From DATAWZ01 sp036266975 (GTDB taxonomy: Bacteria > Actinomycetota > Thermoleophilia > Solirubrobacterales > Solirubrobacteraceae): a stretch of 41,834 nucleotides of DNA. Shown here piece after piece: positions 27,624 to 34,772 of this stretch. The notes below the pieces were generated by a model. It searched no databases. It saw only the letters and a program-made list of their open reading frames with translations, and was not told the origin of the DNA. Position numbers and translations under genes: made by a program. The first letter of the stretch is position 1. Each line of letters opens with the position of its first letter. The DNA lies in assembly GCA_036266975.1 (NCBI GenBank), contig DATAWZ010000181.1, positions 1 to 41,834 of the forward strand. The letters are read 5' to 3'.

Positions 27624-28904
27624 TTGCGCGTTCTCGTCGTCGGCGGGGGCGGACGCGAGCACGCCCTGGTGCGCGCGCTCGCGCGCTCGCCGCAACGGCC
27701 GCAGCTGCTGTGCGCGCCCGGCAACGCCGGGATCGAGCAGGACGCGCGCTGCCTGGCCGTCGACGGCGCCGACCCGGGCGCCGTGCTGCAGGCGGTGCGG
27801 GTCGAGGGCGTCGACTTCACCGTGATCGGGCCCGAGGCGCCGCTGGTCGCCGGGGTCGCCGATGCGCTCGCGGCCGCCGGCCACCCGGTGTTCGGCCCCG
27901 GCGAGGCGGCCGCGCGCCTGGAGGGCTCCAAGGCGTTCGCCAAGGAGGCGATGGCCCAGGCCGGCGTCCCCACCGCCCGCTGGGCGCGCTGCGCCACGCT
28001 GGAGCAGGGGCTGGCCGCGGTGCGCGAGATCGCCGCGGGCGACCCGTTCCCGGGCGTGGTGGTCAAGGCCGACGGGCTGGCCGCGGGCAAGGGCGTGGTC
28101 GTGGCCGAGACCGAGCAGCAGGCCCACGAGGCGCTCGCCCACGTGCTGGTCGAGCGCCGCTTCGGCGTCCAGGAGGTGATCGTCGAGGAGCGCCTGGTCG
28201 GCGAGGAGCTCTCGCTGCTGGCGCTGTGCGACGGCGAGCGCGCCCTGGCGATGGCCCCCGCGCAGGACTACAAGCGCATCTACGACGGCGACGAGGGCCC
28301 CAACACCGGAGGGATGGGCTCCTACTCGCCGGTCCCCGGCCTCGACGACGCCGCGCTGGCCCAGATCATCGCCGCCGTGCACCAGCCCGTGGTCGACCTC
28401 ATGCGTGAGCGCGGCACGCCCTTTCACGGCGTCCTGTACGCCGGGCTGATGCTCACCGCCCAGGGCCCGCGGGTGCTCGAGTTCAACGTGCGCTTCGGCG
28501 ACCCCGAGACGCAGGCGGTCCTGCCGCGGCTGCGCACCGACCTGCTCGCGGTGCTGAGCGACGCGGCGCGGCCGGGCGGGCTCGCCGACGTGACGCTCGA
28601 GTGGGACCCGCGCTGGGCGGTGACCGTCGTGCTCGCGAGCGCCGGCTATCCGGCGAGCGCCTCGCGCGGGGATCCGATCAGCGGGCTGCGGGCGGCGGCC
28701 GAAGTCGCGGAGATCACCCACGCCGGCACCGCGCGCGAGGGCGCCGGGCTGGTGACCGCCGGCGGGCGCGTGCTGGGCGTCACCGCGCTGGGCGCGACCC
28801 CGGGCGAGGCGCGTGCGGCGGCGTATGCTGCGGCCGACATGATCGAATTTCCCGGACGGCAGCTGCGGCGCGACATCGCCCAGCGCGCGGAGGCGCGCGC
28901 GTGA
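27624..28904 (+). CDS. purD: Phosphoribosylamine-glycine ligase (GAR synthetase)
   Basis: 426 residues, full length. It joins glycine to 5-phosphoribosylamine with ATP, step 2 of purine synthesis. An N-terminal Rossmann-like start (RVLVVGGGGREHALVRALAR) leads to the ATP-grasp domain with VVVKADGLAAGKGVVVAE at about 145, followed by KRIYDGDEGPNTGGMGSYSP and VLEFNVRFGDPETQ. All are PurD hallmarks. The start is TTG at 27624, required to begin the conserved N-terminus; no ATG or GTG lies near it. The stop overlaps the purE start (GTGA). Confidence 0.97.
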   Translation: MRVLVVGGGGREHALVRALARSPQRPQLLCAPGNAGIEQDARCLAVDGADPGAVLQAVRVEGVDFTVIGPEAPLVAGVADALAAAGHPVFGPGEAAARLEGSKAFAKEAMAQAGVPTARWARCATLEQGLAAVREIAAGDPFPGVVVKADGLAAGKGVVVAETEQQAHEALAHVLVERRFGVQEVIVEERLVGEELSLLALCDGERALAMAPAQDYKRIYDGDEGPNTGGMGSYSPVPGLDDAALAQIIAAVHQPVVDLMRERGTPFHGVLYAGLMLTAQGPRVLEFNVRFGDPETQAVLPRLRTDLLAVLSDAARPGGLADVTLEWDPRWAVTVVLASAGYPASASRGDPISGLRAAAEVAEITHAGTAREGAGLVTAGGRVLGVTALGATPGEARAAAYAAADMIEFPGRQLRRDIAQRAEARA

Positions 28905-29377
28905 GCGCCGAGCCTTCTCGCGCCGACCGCCCGGTGGCCGAGACGGCCCAGGAGCTCGACGACATCGGGGTGGACGAGCCCCGCGTGGGTATCGTCATGG
29001 GCTCCAAGAGCGACATGGAGACGATGTCCAAGGCGGCCAAGGAGCTCGACGAGCGCGGCATCCTGCACGAGACGCGCGTGATGTCCGCGCATCGCGAGCC
29101 CGACGTCGTGGCCGAGTACGCCAAGAACGCGCGGATGCGCGGCCTGCGCGTGATCATCGCCGGGGCGGGGATCTCCGCGGCGCTGCCCGGGGCGGTGGCC
29201 GCCCACACCGACCTGCCGGTGATCGGGGTGCCGCTCAGCGGGCGCCTGACCGCGGCGGGCGGGCTGGACGCGATCCTCTCGATCGTGCAGATGCCGCCCG
29301 GCGTCCCGGTGGCCTGCGTGGGGCTGGACAACCCCCGCAACGCGGCCATCCTCGCCGCCCAGATCCTCGCGGCGTAG
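28901..29377 (+). CDS. purE: N5-carboxyaminoimidazole ribonucleotide mutase
   Basis: 158 residues, class I PurE. It converts N5-CAIR to CAIR. The core GIVMGSKSDMETM at about 30, SAHREPD at about 63 and AGAGISAALPGAVAAHTDLP, then GVPLSGR, are present. The first ~25 residues are a nonconserved extension; GTG at 28901 overlaps the purD stop and is the most economical start. The enzyme needs PurK, which is not in this window. Confidence 0.96.
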   Translation: MSAEPSRADRPVAETAQELDDIGVDEPRVGIVMGSKSDMETMSKAAKELDERGILHETRVMSAHREPDVVAEYAKNARMRGLRVIIAGAGISAALPGAVAAHTDLPVIGVPLSGRLTAAGGLDAILSIVQMPPGVPVACVGLDNPRNAAILAAQILAA

Positions 29378-29383
29378 GCGTCG

Positions 29384-30700
29384 ATGATCGACCGCTACAC
29401 GCGCCCGGGGATGGGAGCGATCTGGACCGACGACGCGCGGATGACGACCTGGCGCGCCGTCGAAGTGGCCGCCGCCGAGGAGCTCGGGCCCGCCGGGATC
29501 GTCGATCCGGCGCCCACGCACTCCGAGCTCGAGGCCATCCGCGCCGCGACGTTCACCGTCGAGGCGGTCAAGGAGCGCGAGCGCGTGACCGACCACGACG
29601 TCGCCGCGTTCGCGGACGTGCTCGGCACGAGCGCGGGCCCCGCGGGGCGCTTCATCCACTACGGGCTGACCTCCAGCGACGTCCTCGACACCGCGCTGGC
29701 GCTGCAGCTGCGCGCGGCCGGCGAGATCATCCTCGCCGGGGCGCAGGAGCTCGTCGAGGCCTTCGCCATGCAGGCGCGCGCCCACCGGAACGCCCTGTGC
29801 GTCGGGCGCACCCACGGCGTGCACGCCGAGCCGACGACGTTCGGGATCAAGCTCGCCGGGTTCGCCTTCGAGGCCCATCGCAACCTGCTGCGCCTGCGCG
29901 AGGCGTTCGACGGGGTCAACGTCGGCGCGATCTCCGGCGCGGTCGGGACCTACGCGACGACCTCGCCGGAGTTCGAGCGGCGCGTGCTCGGGCGCCTCGG
30001 CCTCACCGGCGAGCCGGTCTCCACCCAGGTCGTCCCGCGCGACCGCCATGCCGCCCTGCTGGGGGCGATCGCCCTGGCCGGGGCGGGCCTCGAGCGCTTT
30101 GCCCTGGAGGTCCGCCACCTGCAGCGCACCGAGGTCGGCGAAGCGCGGGAGCCCTTCCGCGGCGGCCAGCAGAAGGGCAGCTCGTCGATGCCCCACAAGC
30201 GCAACCCGATCACCTGCGAGCGGATCTGCGGCCTGGCCCGGGTGCTGCGGGGCCACGCGATGGCGGCGCTGGAGAACGTCGCCCTCTGGCACGAGCGCGA
30301 CATCTCCCACTCCGGCGCCGAGCGGGTGATCCTCCCCGACGCGACGATCCTGCTCGACTACATGCAGCACCTGACGCTGCGGGTCGCGCGCGGCCTGGTG
30401 GTCGACCAGGCGCGAATGCTCGAGAACCTCGAGCTCACCCACGGCGCGCTCTTCTCCCAGCGCGTGCTGCTCGCGCTTGTCGACGGCGGGCGCTCGCGCG
30501 ACGAGGCCTACCGGATCACCCAGGAGCTCACCCAGCGCGCGTGGGACGAGCGCACCGCGCTGCGCGACCTGCTCGCCGCCGACCCGCGCGCGGCGGGGCT
30601 GGACCTCGACGCGATCTTCGACTACGGGCACTACCAGCGCTACGCCGGCGAGATCGTCGGGCGCCTGGACACGATCGTCCCGGCGCCTTCCGGCCCATAA
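29384..30700 (+). CDS. purB: Adenylosuccinate lyase
   Basis: 438 residues. It catalyses two fumarate-releasing steps, SAICAR to AICAR and adenylosuccinate to AMP. Fumarase/aspartase superfamily features are intact: TSSDVLDTALALQLR at about 96, the His-bearing VGRTHGVHAEPTTFG at about 141, and the signature loop GSSSMPHKRNP at about 265 with the catalytic Ser. ATG at 29384 is six bases after purE. A probable intrinsic terminator follows at 30744-30765, closing this transcription unit. Confidence 0.97.
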   Translation: MIDRYTRPGMGAIWTDDARMTTWRAVEVAAAEELGPAGIVDPAPTHSELEAIRAATFTVEAVKERERVTDHDVAAFADVLGTSAGPAGRFIHYGLTSSDVLDTALALQLRAAGEIILAGAQELVEAFAMQARAHRNALCVGRTHGVHAEPTTFGIKLAGFAFEAHRNLLRLREAFDGVNVGAISGAVGTYATTSPEFERRVLGRLGLTGEPVSTQVVPRDRHAALLGAIALAGAGLERFALEVRHLQRTEVGEAREPFRGGQQKGSSSMPHKRNPITCERICGLARVLRGHAMAALENVALWHERDISHSGAERVILPDATILLDYMQHLTLRVARGLVVDQARMLENLELTHGALFSQRVLLALVDGGRSRDEAYRITQELTQRAWDERTALRDLLAADPRAAGLDLDAIFDYGHYQRYAGEIVGRLDTIVPAPSGP

Positions 30701-30743
30701 CATAATTAGGTTCTGTCCGCCGGCGGCGGCGCGTCCTGGATCT

Positions 30744-30765
30744 CGTGCGCCGGGCGCGTGTTTTT
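30744..30765 (+). terminator. Intrinsic terminator after purB
   Basis: CGTGCGC (30744-30750), loop CGG, GCGCGTG (30754-30760) form a seven-pair stem with two G-U pairs, followed directly by TTTTT (30761-30765). It lies 44 bases after the purB stop. Confidence 0.6.
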
Positions 30766-30844
30766 CAGGACACGCCGCGCGCCCCCGCCCGCCGGGGCTC
30801 TATCGCCGCGGCGCGCGGTGCGGCATGCTCTGCGGCCGAGAGCG

Positions 30845-31351
30845 ATGACCGTCTGCGCCGACTTCGAACCCGATGACTGGGTGCGCGTCATCGAGGGGCC
30901 CGCCATCGCGAGCCTGCACGTGCTCGCCGCCCTGTCGGCTCCCGGCGTGCGGGAGCGGCTGTCGATCGGCGCCGCCTACGCCGCGGCGCGCGACCACCAG
31001 TGGGCGCTGGAGGGACAGCGCTGGAGCGAGCTGCTCGCGCAGATCCTGGCCGAGCCCGCGCGCGTCGTGCTCTCACGCCTCGGCGCGGTCGAGGCCACCG
31101 GCTTCCCGGAGGTGACCGACCCGACGCTCGCGCGGCTGCGGGAGGCCGTCGCGCTCGTCGACGGCAAGGCGACGCACGAGGAGGCGCTCCAGTACCGCCG
31201 CCTGGTGCTCGGGCTCGCCCAACGCGTGGCCGACGCGCGCGCGCGGCGGGGCTTTCTGGGCATCGGGCGCCGGACGGCGACCGAGGCCGAGCTCGGCGCG
31301 GTCGACGAGGTCGCCGCCGCGCTCGGCGTGCGGCCCAGCGAGGACGAGTAG
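30845..31351 (+). CDS. Uncharacterised helical protein
   Basis: 168 residues, predicted mostly alpha-helical and cytoplasmic; no signal peptide or membrane segment. The pattern (DDWVRVIEGPAIASLHVLAA, REAVALVDGKATHEEALQYR, LVLGLAQRVADA, then EAELGAVDEVAAALG) recalls small TerB-like helical proteins found in actinobacteria, but I cannot name a function. ATG at 30845 is chosen. The frame is open to 30758, but that extension is Arg/Pro-rich and overlaps the purB terminator. A separate transcript is likely. The tandem 42-bp repeat follows. Confidence 0.7.
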   Translation: MTVCADFEPDDWVRVIEGPAIASLHVLAALSAPGVRERLSIGAAYAAARDHQWALEGQRWSELLAQILAEPARVVLSRLGAVEATGFPEVTDPTLARLREAVALVDGKATHEEALQYRRLVLGLAQRVADARARRGFLGIGRRTATEAELGAVDEVAAALGVRPSEDE

Positions 31352-31390
31352 CTCGCCTATCCGCGCCGCGGGCCCGTGCCGGGCCACGTG

Positions 31391-31432
31391 TGTGTCGTGA
31401 GCCGCGCATATGGCGGCTGGCGCAACACGCGT
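31391..31432. repeat. 42-bp direct repeat, copy 1, with internal hairpin
   Basis: Matches copy 2 at 31463-31504 at 41 of 42 bases (C at 31407, T at 31479). The core AGCCGC, 7-base loop GCATATG, GCGGCT forms a hairpin. The outer GTGT and ACAC can extend it through small internal loops. Confidence 0.9.
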
Positions 31433-31462
31433 GGGCTCGAGGAGCGCATGCGTGTCGACGTT

Positions 31463-31504
31463 TGTGTCGTGAGCCGCGTATATGGCGGCTGGCGCAACAC
31501 GCGT
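31463..31504. repeat. 42-bp direct repeat, copy 2, with internal hairpin
   Basis: Second copy, starting 72 bp after the first, with a 30-bp nonrepeated spacer between. The hairpin arms are unchanged; the one difference from copy 1 falls in the loop (GTATATG). Confidence 0.9.
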
Positions 31505-31567
31505 CGCCCCCGTGGCGCCCAATCGCCACGCGTCAAGGCGCCGCCCGACGGCCTGCGCCCGATCGAA

Positions 31568-31588
31568 AATCCCGCCCCGAGCGGGATT
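31568..31588 (-). terminator. Terminator-like hairpin after the thioesterase gene
   Basis: AATCCCGC (31568-31575), five-base loop, GCGGGATT (31581-31588) is a perfect 8-bp stem. Read on the minus strand it ends in GGGATTTTC, giving a short T run, 47 bases past the thioesterase stop. Confidence 0.55.
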
Positions 31589-31634
31589 GCTTGAGAACCA
31601 TCCGACCCGCCCGCCCGCAGGACCGGCGTTGGGG

Positions 31635-32144
31635 TCAGTCGCCCGACGGCATGGTGATGGCCATCGACGAGGTCGCGTGGCCGACCAGCTCGCCGCCGCC
31701 GTTGCGGGCCTCGGCTTCGGCAAACGCGACCCGCCGGCCGACGCGCTGCACGCGGCCGTAGGCGTCGATGACCCGACCGTCGCCTTGGAGCGCCTTCAGG
31801 AAGCTGACCTTGATCTCGATCGAGGCGTAGCTCGCGCCTACGGGCAGCCGGCTGTGGACGGCCAGGCCGGCGGCCGAGTCCAGCAGCGTGCACAGCAGGC
31901 CGCCGTGGACCATCCCGATCGGGTTGTAGGTCGACTCGTCCGGCGCGCAGCGCAGATGCACCTCGCCGTCGCCGACCGACACGAGCGTGCCGCCGATCAG
32001 GCTCATGATGGGCGGGGCGGGGAGCCGGCCCTCGAGCAGCTCGTGCAGGAACTCCCGCCCGCTACGGTCCACCGCGCCGGCGGCGGTGACGCGCGGGTCA
32101 TACCACTCGATCGTCTTGCGGCGCGGCTCATCCCAGTCGCTCAT
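31635..32144 (-). CDS. PaaI-family hot-dog thioesterase
   Basis: 169 residues with a single hot-dog domain of the PaaI/YbaW thioesterase type. It should hydrolyse acyl- or aryl-CoA thioesters in the cytoplasm. The conserved core NPIGMVHGGLLCTLLDSAAG at about 85, with the catalytic-region His-Gly-Gly and Asp, and SIEIKVSFLKAL then GDGRVIDAYGRVQRVGRRVA are typical. ATG at 32144. It lies 41 bases downstream of the MOSC gene on the same strand, so it is probably co-transcribed. This pair splits the purine genes into two blocks. Confidence 0.9.
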   Translation of the reverse strand: MSDWDEPRRKTIEWYDPRVTAAGAVDRSGREFLHELLEGRLPAPPIMSLIGGTLVSVGDGEVHLRCAPDESTYNPIGMVHGGLLCTLLDSAAGLAVHSRLPVGASYASIEIKVSFLKALQGDGRVIDAYGRVQRVGRRVAFAEAEARNGGGELVGHATSSMAITMPSGD

Positions 32145-32185
32145 GCGGGCGCTGACGCTAGCAGACTGACTTAGGCGCCCCTGCG

Positions 32186-32845
32186 TCAGGCGGCGCGCGC
32201 GGCGAGCGCGGTGGCCTTGTCGCGCAGCCAGTCCGCCAGGCCGGCCGCAAGCGCCACCGCCTCGAGCACCGCGGCGATGGTCGAGGGGTCGTCCTCGAGC
32301 AGGATCGCGTCGCTCACACGCGCGACGCTCACCTCGTGCGCCGGCCGCTCGACCACGTCGATCGCGTCCCCGGCCGCGATCGGGGCGCGCTCGATGATGC
32401 GCAGGTAGGCGCCGGGGCGAGAGGCGTGGGCGAAGCGGCGCAGAAAGCCCGCGTCGCGCATCGTCATTCCGAGCTTGAAGCACGGGATGCGTGGCTGGGC
32501 GACCTCGAGCAGCGCGGCGCCGACCCGCCAGCGCTCGCCGATCAGCGCGCCGCTCACGTCGATGCCCCCCGTCGTGAGGTTCTCCCCGAAGCGCCCGGGC
32601 ATCAGCGACTCGCCGGCGAGCTCCCCGGTCCACCAGCCGTAGTCCTCCTGCGCGTAGGCGTAGATCGCCTTGTCCGGGCCGCCGTGGTTGACGCGGTCGG
32701 CCTGCTCATCGCCGGCCAGCGCGTCGAGGAGAATCTCCACCGGACCGGCCGCCGGGCGCTTGCGGATGCCCGACCGCACCGGCTGTCCGCGCCAGCCGCC
32801 GAGCACCTCGGCGGTCGCGACGTTCAGTGACACCAGGCGACCCAC
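32186..32845 (-). CDS. MOSC-domain protein (YiiM-like)
   Basis: 219 residues. The MOSC fold is seen in DRVNHGGPDKAIYAYAQEDY at about 50, GRFGENLTTGGIDVSGALIG at about 82 and EVAQPRIPCFKLG at about 112 with the conserved Cys, followed by a C-terminal helix pair. MOSC proteins handle sulfur for the molybdenum cofactor; YiiM-like members reduce N-hydroxylated compounds. GTG at 32843-32845 is the best start. A TATCCT element 7-12 bases upstream would place transcription at the start codon. It is divergent from purC with a 49-base gap. Confidence 0.88.
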   Translation of the reverse strand: MGRLVSLNVATAEVLGGWRGQPVRSGIRKRPAAGPVEILLDALAGDEQADRVNHGGPDKAIYAYAQEDYGWWTGELAGESLMPGRFGENLTTGGIDVSGALIGERWRVGAALLEVAQPRIPCFKLGMTMRDAGFLRRFAHASRPGAYLRIIERAPIAAGDAIDVVERPAHEVSVARVSDAILLEDDPSTIAAVLEAVALAAGLADWLRDKATALAARAA

Positions 32846-32894
32846 ATCGCCGAGGATAGCCCCCGCCGGATGCCTCGCTATCGTCCGGCTCACG

Positions 32895-33818
32895 ATGACC
32901 GTCGCTCTCGATCTCCCCCTCCTCGCGGCCGGCAAGGTGCGCGAGATGTACCAGGACGGCGACGACCTTTTGATGGTCGCCTCCGACCGGATCTCGACCT
33001 ACGACGTCGTGCATCCCAACCCGATCCCCGACAAGGGACGCGTGCTCACCGGGCTGTCGGTGTTCTGGTTCGGCCTGACCGCGCCGATCGTGCCCCACCA
33101 CCTGCTCTCGATCGCCGACGGCGTCCCGGCCGCGGTCCGCGGCCGAGCGCTGAAGGTCCGGCGCCTGAAGATGCTGCCGGTCGAGTGCGTCGTGCGGGGC
33201 TATATCACCGGCTCGGGCTGGAAGGACTACCAGGACGGCGGCGCGGTCTGCGGGATCCCGCTGCCGGCGGGCCTGCGCGAGTCCGACCAGCTGCCCGAGC
33301 CGATCTTCACCCCGGCGACCAAGGCCGAGATCGGCGACCACGACGAGAACATCGAGTTCGAGGCGGCGGTCCGGGCGATCGGGGACCGCGCGCTGGCCGA
33401 GCGGCTGCGCGAGCTCTCGATCGCGGTCTACCAGCGCGCCGCCGAGCACGCGCGCGAGCGCGGGGTGATCCTCGCCGACACCAAGTTCGAGTTCGGCCTG
33501 GACGACGGCGGACAGATCGTCCTCGGCGACGAGGTGCTCACGCCGGACTCCTCGCGCTTCTGGCCCGCCGACGGCTACGAGCCCGGCCACGGCCAGCCGA
33601 GCTTCGACAAGCAGTACGTCCGCGACTGGGCGTCGGGCACCGGCTGGGACAAGCGCGCGCCGGCGCCGGCGCTCCCCGACGATGTGGTCGCCGGCACCCG
33701 CCAGCGCTACATCGAGGCCTACGAGAAGATCACCGGCGAGCCCTACACCGCGTGGCTGCAGCGCGTCGGGGCGAGCGTCAACGCCGAGCCCTACTTCGGC
33801 CACGCGCCCGGCGAGTGA
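32895..33818 (+). CDS. purC: SAICAR synthetase
   Basis: 307 residues, the longer form of phosphoribosylaminoimidazole-succinocarboxamide synthase. It joins aspartate to CAIR with ATP. Motifs: LAAGKVREMYQDGDDLLMVA at about 10, SDRISTYDVV at about 31, VECVVRGYITGSGWKDYQ at about 96, LADTKFEFG at about 195 and DEVLTPDSSRFWPADGY at about 212. ATG at 32895. TATCGT at 32879-32884 may be its -10. The stop overlaps the purS GTG (GTGA), beginning the purC-purS-purQ-purL series. Confidence 0.97.
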   Translation: MTVALDLPLLAAGKVREMYQDGDDLLMVASDRISTYDVVHPNPIPDKGRVLTGLSVFWFGLTAPIVPHHLLSIADGVPAAVRGRALKVRRLKMLPVECVVRGYITGSGWKDYQDGGAVCGIPLPAGLRESDQLPEPIFTPATKAEIGDHDENIEFEAAVRAIGDRALAERLRELSIAVYQRAAEHARERGVILADTKFEFGLDDGGQIVLGDEVLTPDSSRFWPADGYEPGHGQPSFDKQYVRDWASGTGWDKRAPAPALPDDVVAGTRQRYIEAYEKITGEPYTAWLQRVGASVNAEPYFGHAPGE

Positions 33819-34048
33819 AGGCCCGCGTCCTCATCCGGCCCCGCGCCGGCATCCTCGAGCCTCAGGGGCAGGCGGTCGAGCGGGCGCTGCCCGCGCTCGG
33901 CTTCAGCGGCGTGCGCGGCGTGCGGGTCGGCCGCCTGATCGAGCTCGACGTCGACGATCCGGCCACGCTGCCCGAGCTCTGCCGGCGGCTGCTCTCAAAC
34001 CCGCTGATCGAGGACTACGAGATCCAGACCGAGGACCCGGCCTCTTGA
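33815..34048 (+). CDS. purS: PurS subunit of FGAM synthase
   Basis: 77 residues: KARVLIRPRAGILEPQGQAV, LGFSGVRGVRVGRLIELDVD and LLSNPLIEDYEIQ match the small PurS subunit. PurS bridges PurQ and the small-type PurL in formylglycinamidine ribonucleotide synthase. The GTG at 33815 overlaps the purC stop, and its own stop overlaps the purQ TTG (TTGA). The presence of PurS is consistent with the short PurL downstream. Confidence 0.95.
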   Translation: MKARVLIRPRAGILEPQGQAVERALPALGFSGVRGVRVGRLIELDVDDPATLPELCRRLLSNPLIEDYEIQTEDPAS

Positions 34049-34722
34049 GGTTCGGCATCGTCCGCTTCCCGGGCTCCTGCGACGAGGTGGATGCGCTGCG
34101 GGCTGCCGAGCGAGTGGGCGACGCCACGCTGCTCTGGCACACCGAGCGCGACCTGAAGGGCGCCGACGCGATCATCGTGCCCGGCGGGTTCTCCTACGGG
34201 GACTACCTGCGCTGCGGCGCGATCGCACGCTTTGCGCCGGTGATGGAGGCGGTCGCCGAGCACGCCCGCGAGGGCGGCCTGGTGCTCGGGATCTGCAACG
34301 GCTTCCAGGTCCTGTGCGAGGCCGGCTTGCTGCCCGGGGCGCTGCTGCCCAACACCGGAGTGCGCTTCCTCTGCCGTCAGGTCGACGTGCAGGTCGAGAA
34401 CGCCTCCACGCCGTTCACCTGGCGCTGTGAGCGGCGCGACACCCTCAGCATCCCGGTCAAGCACACGACCGGCCGCTACTACGCGCCAGAAGAGGTGCTC
34501 GACGACTTGGAGGCACACAGGCGCATCGTCCTGCGTTATGCGCCCGGACACAACCCCAACGGCTCATCGCGCGACGTCGCCGGGGTGTGCAGCGAGCAGG
34601 GCAACGTGATGGGTCTGATGCCCCACCCCGAGCACGCCGTCGACCCGCTCACCGGGTCGGACGACGGCCTGCGCCTGTTGGAGAGCATGGCCTCCGCCGC
34701 CCGGGTCGTCGGCCACCACTGA
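34045..34722 (+). CDS. purQ: PurQ glutaminase subunit of FGAM synthase
   Basis: 225 residues, class I glutamine amidotransferase. The nucleophile Cys lies in VLGICNGFQVLCEAG at about 87, and the catalytic His and Glu in GLMPHPEHAVD near the C-terminus. The start RFGIVRFPGSCDEVDALRAA is the PurQ N-terminus. It supplies ammonia to PurL. The start is TTG at 34045, overlapping the purS stop; no ATG or GTG is available. Confidence 0.97.
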   Translation: MRFGIVRFPGSCDEVDALRAAERVGDATLLWHTERDLKGADAIIVPGGFSYGDYLRCGAIARFAPVMEAVAEHAREGGLVLGICNGFQVLCEAGLLPGALLPNTGVRFLCRQVDVQVENASTPFTWRCERRDTLSIPVKHTTGRYYAPEEVLDDLEAHRRIVLRYAPGHNPNGSSRDVAGVCSEQGNVMGLMPHPEHAVDPLTGSDDGLRLLESMASAARVVGHH

Positions 34723-34772
34723 GGCCAGCGAGATGCGACGCACCGACACCTTCGATCAGTCGCGCCGCACCC

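Noticed and set aside
31376..31594. Small frame containing two repeats of CVVSR(A/V)YGGWRNTR, possibly a repeat-core peptide precursor
   Set aside because: The repeat is conserved at base level over all frames and both strands, the only difference changes an amino acid, and no modification enzymes or ribosome-binding site accompany it. DNA or RNA structure explains it better.
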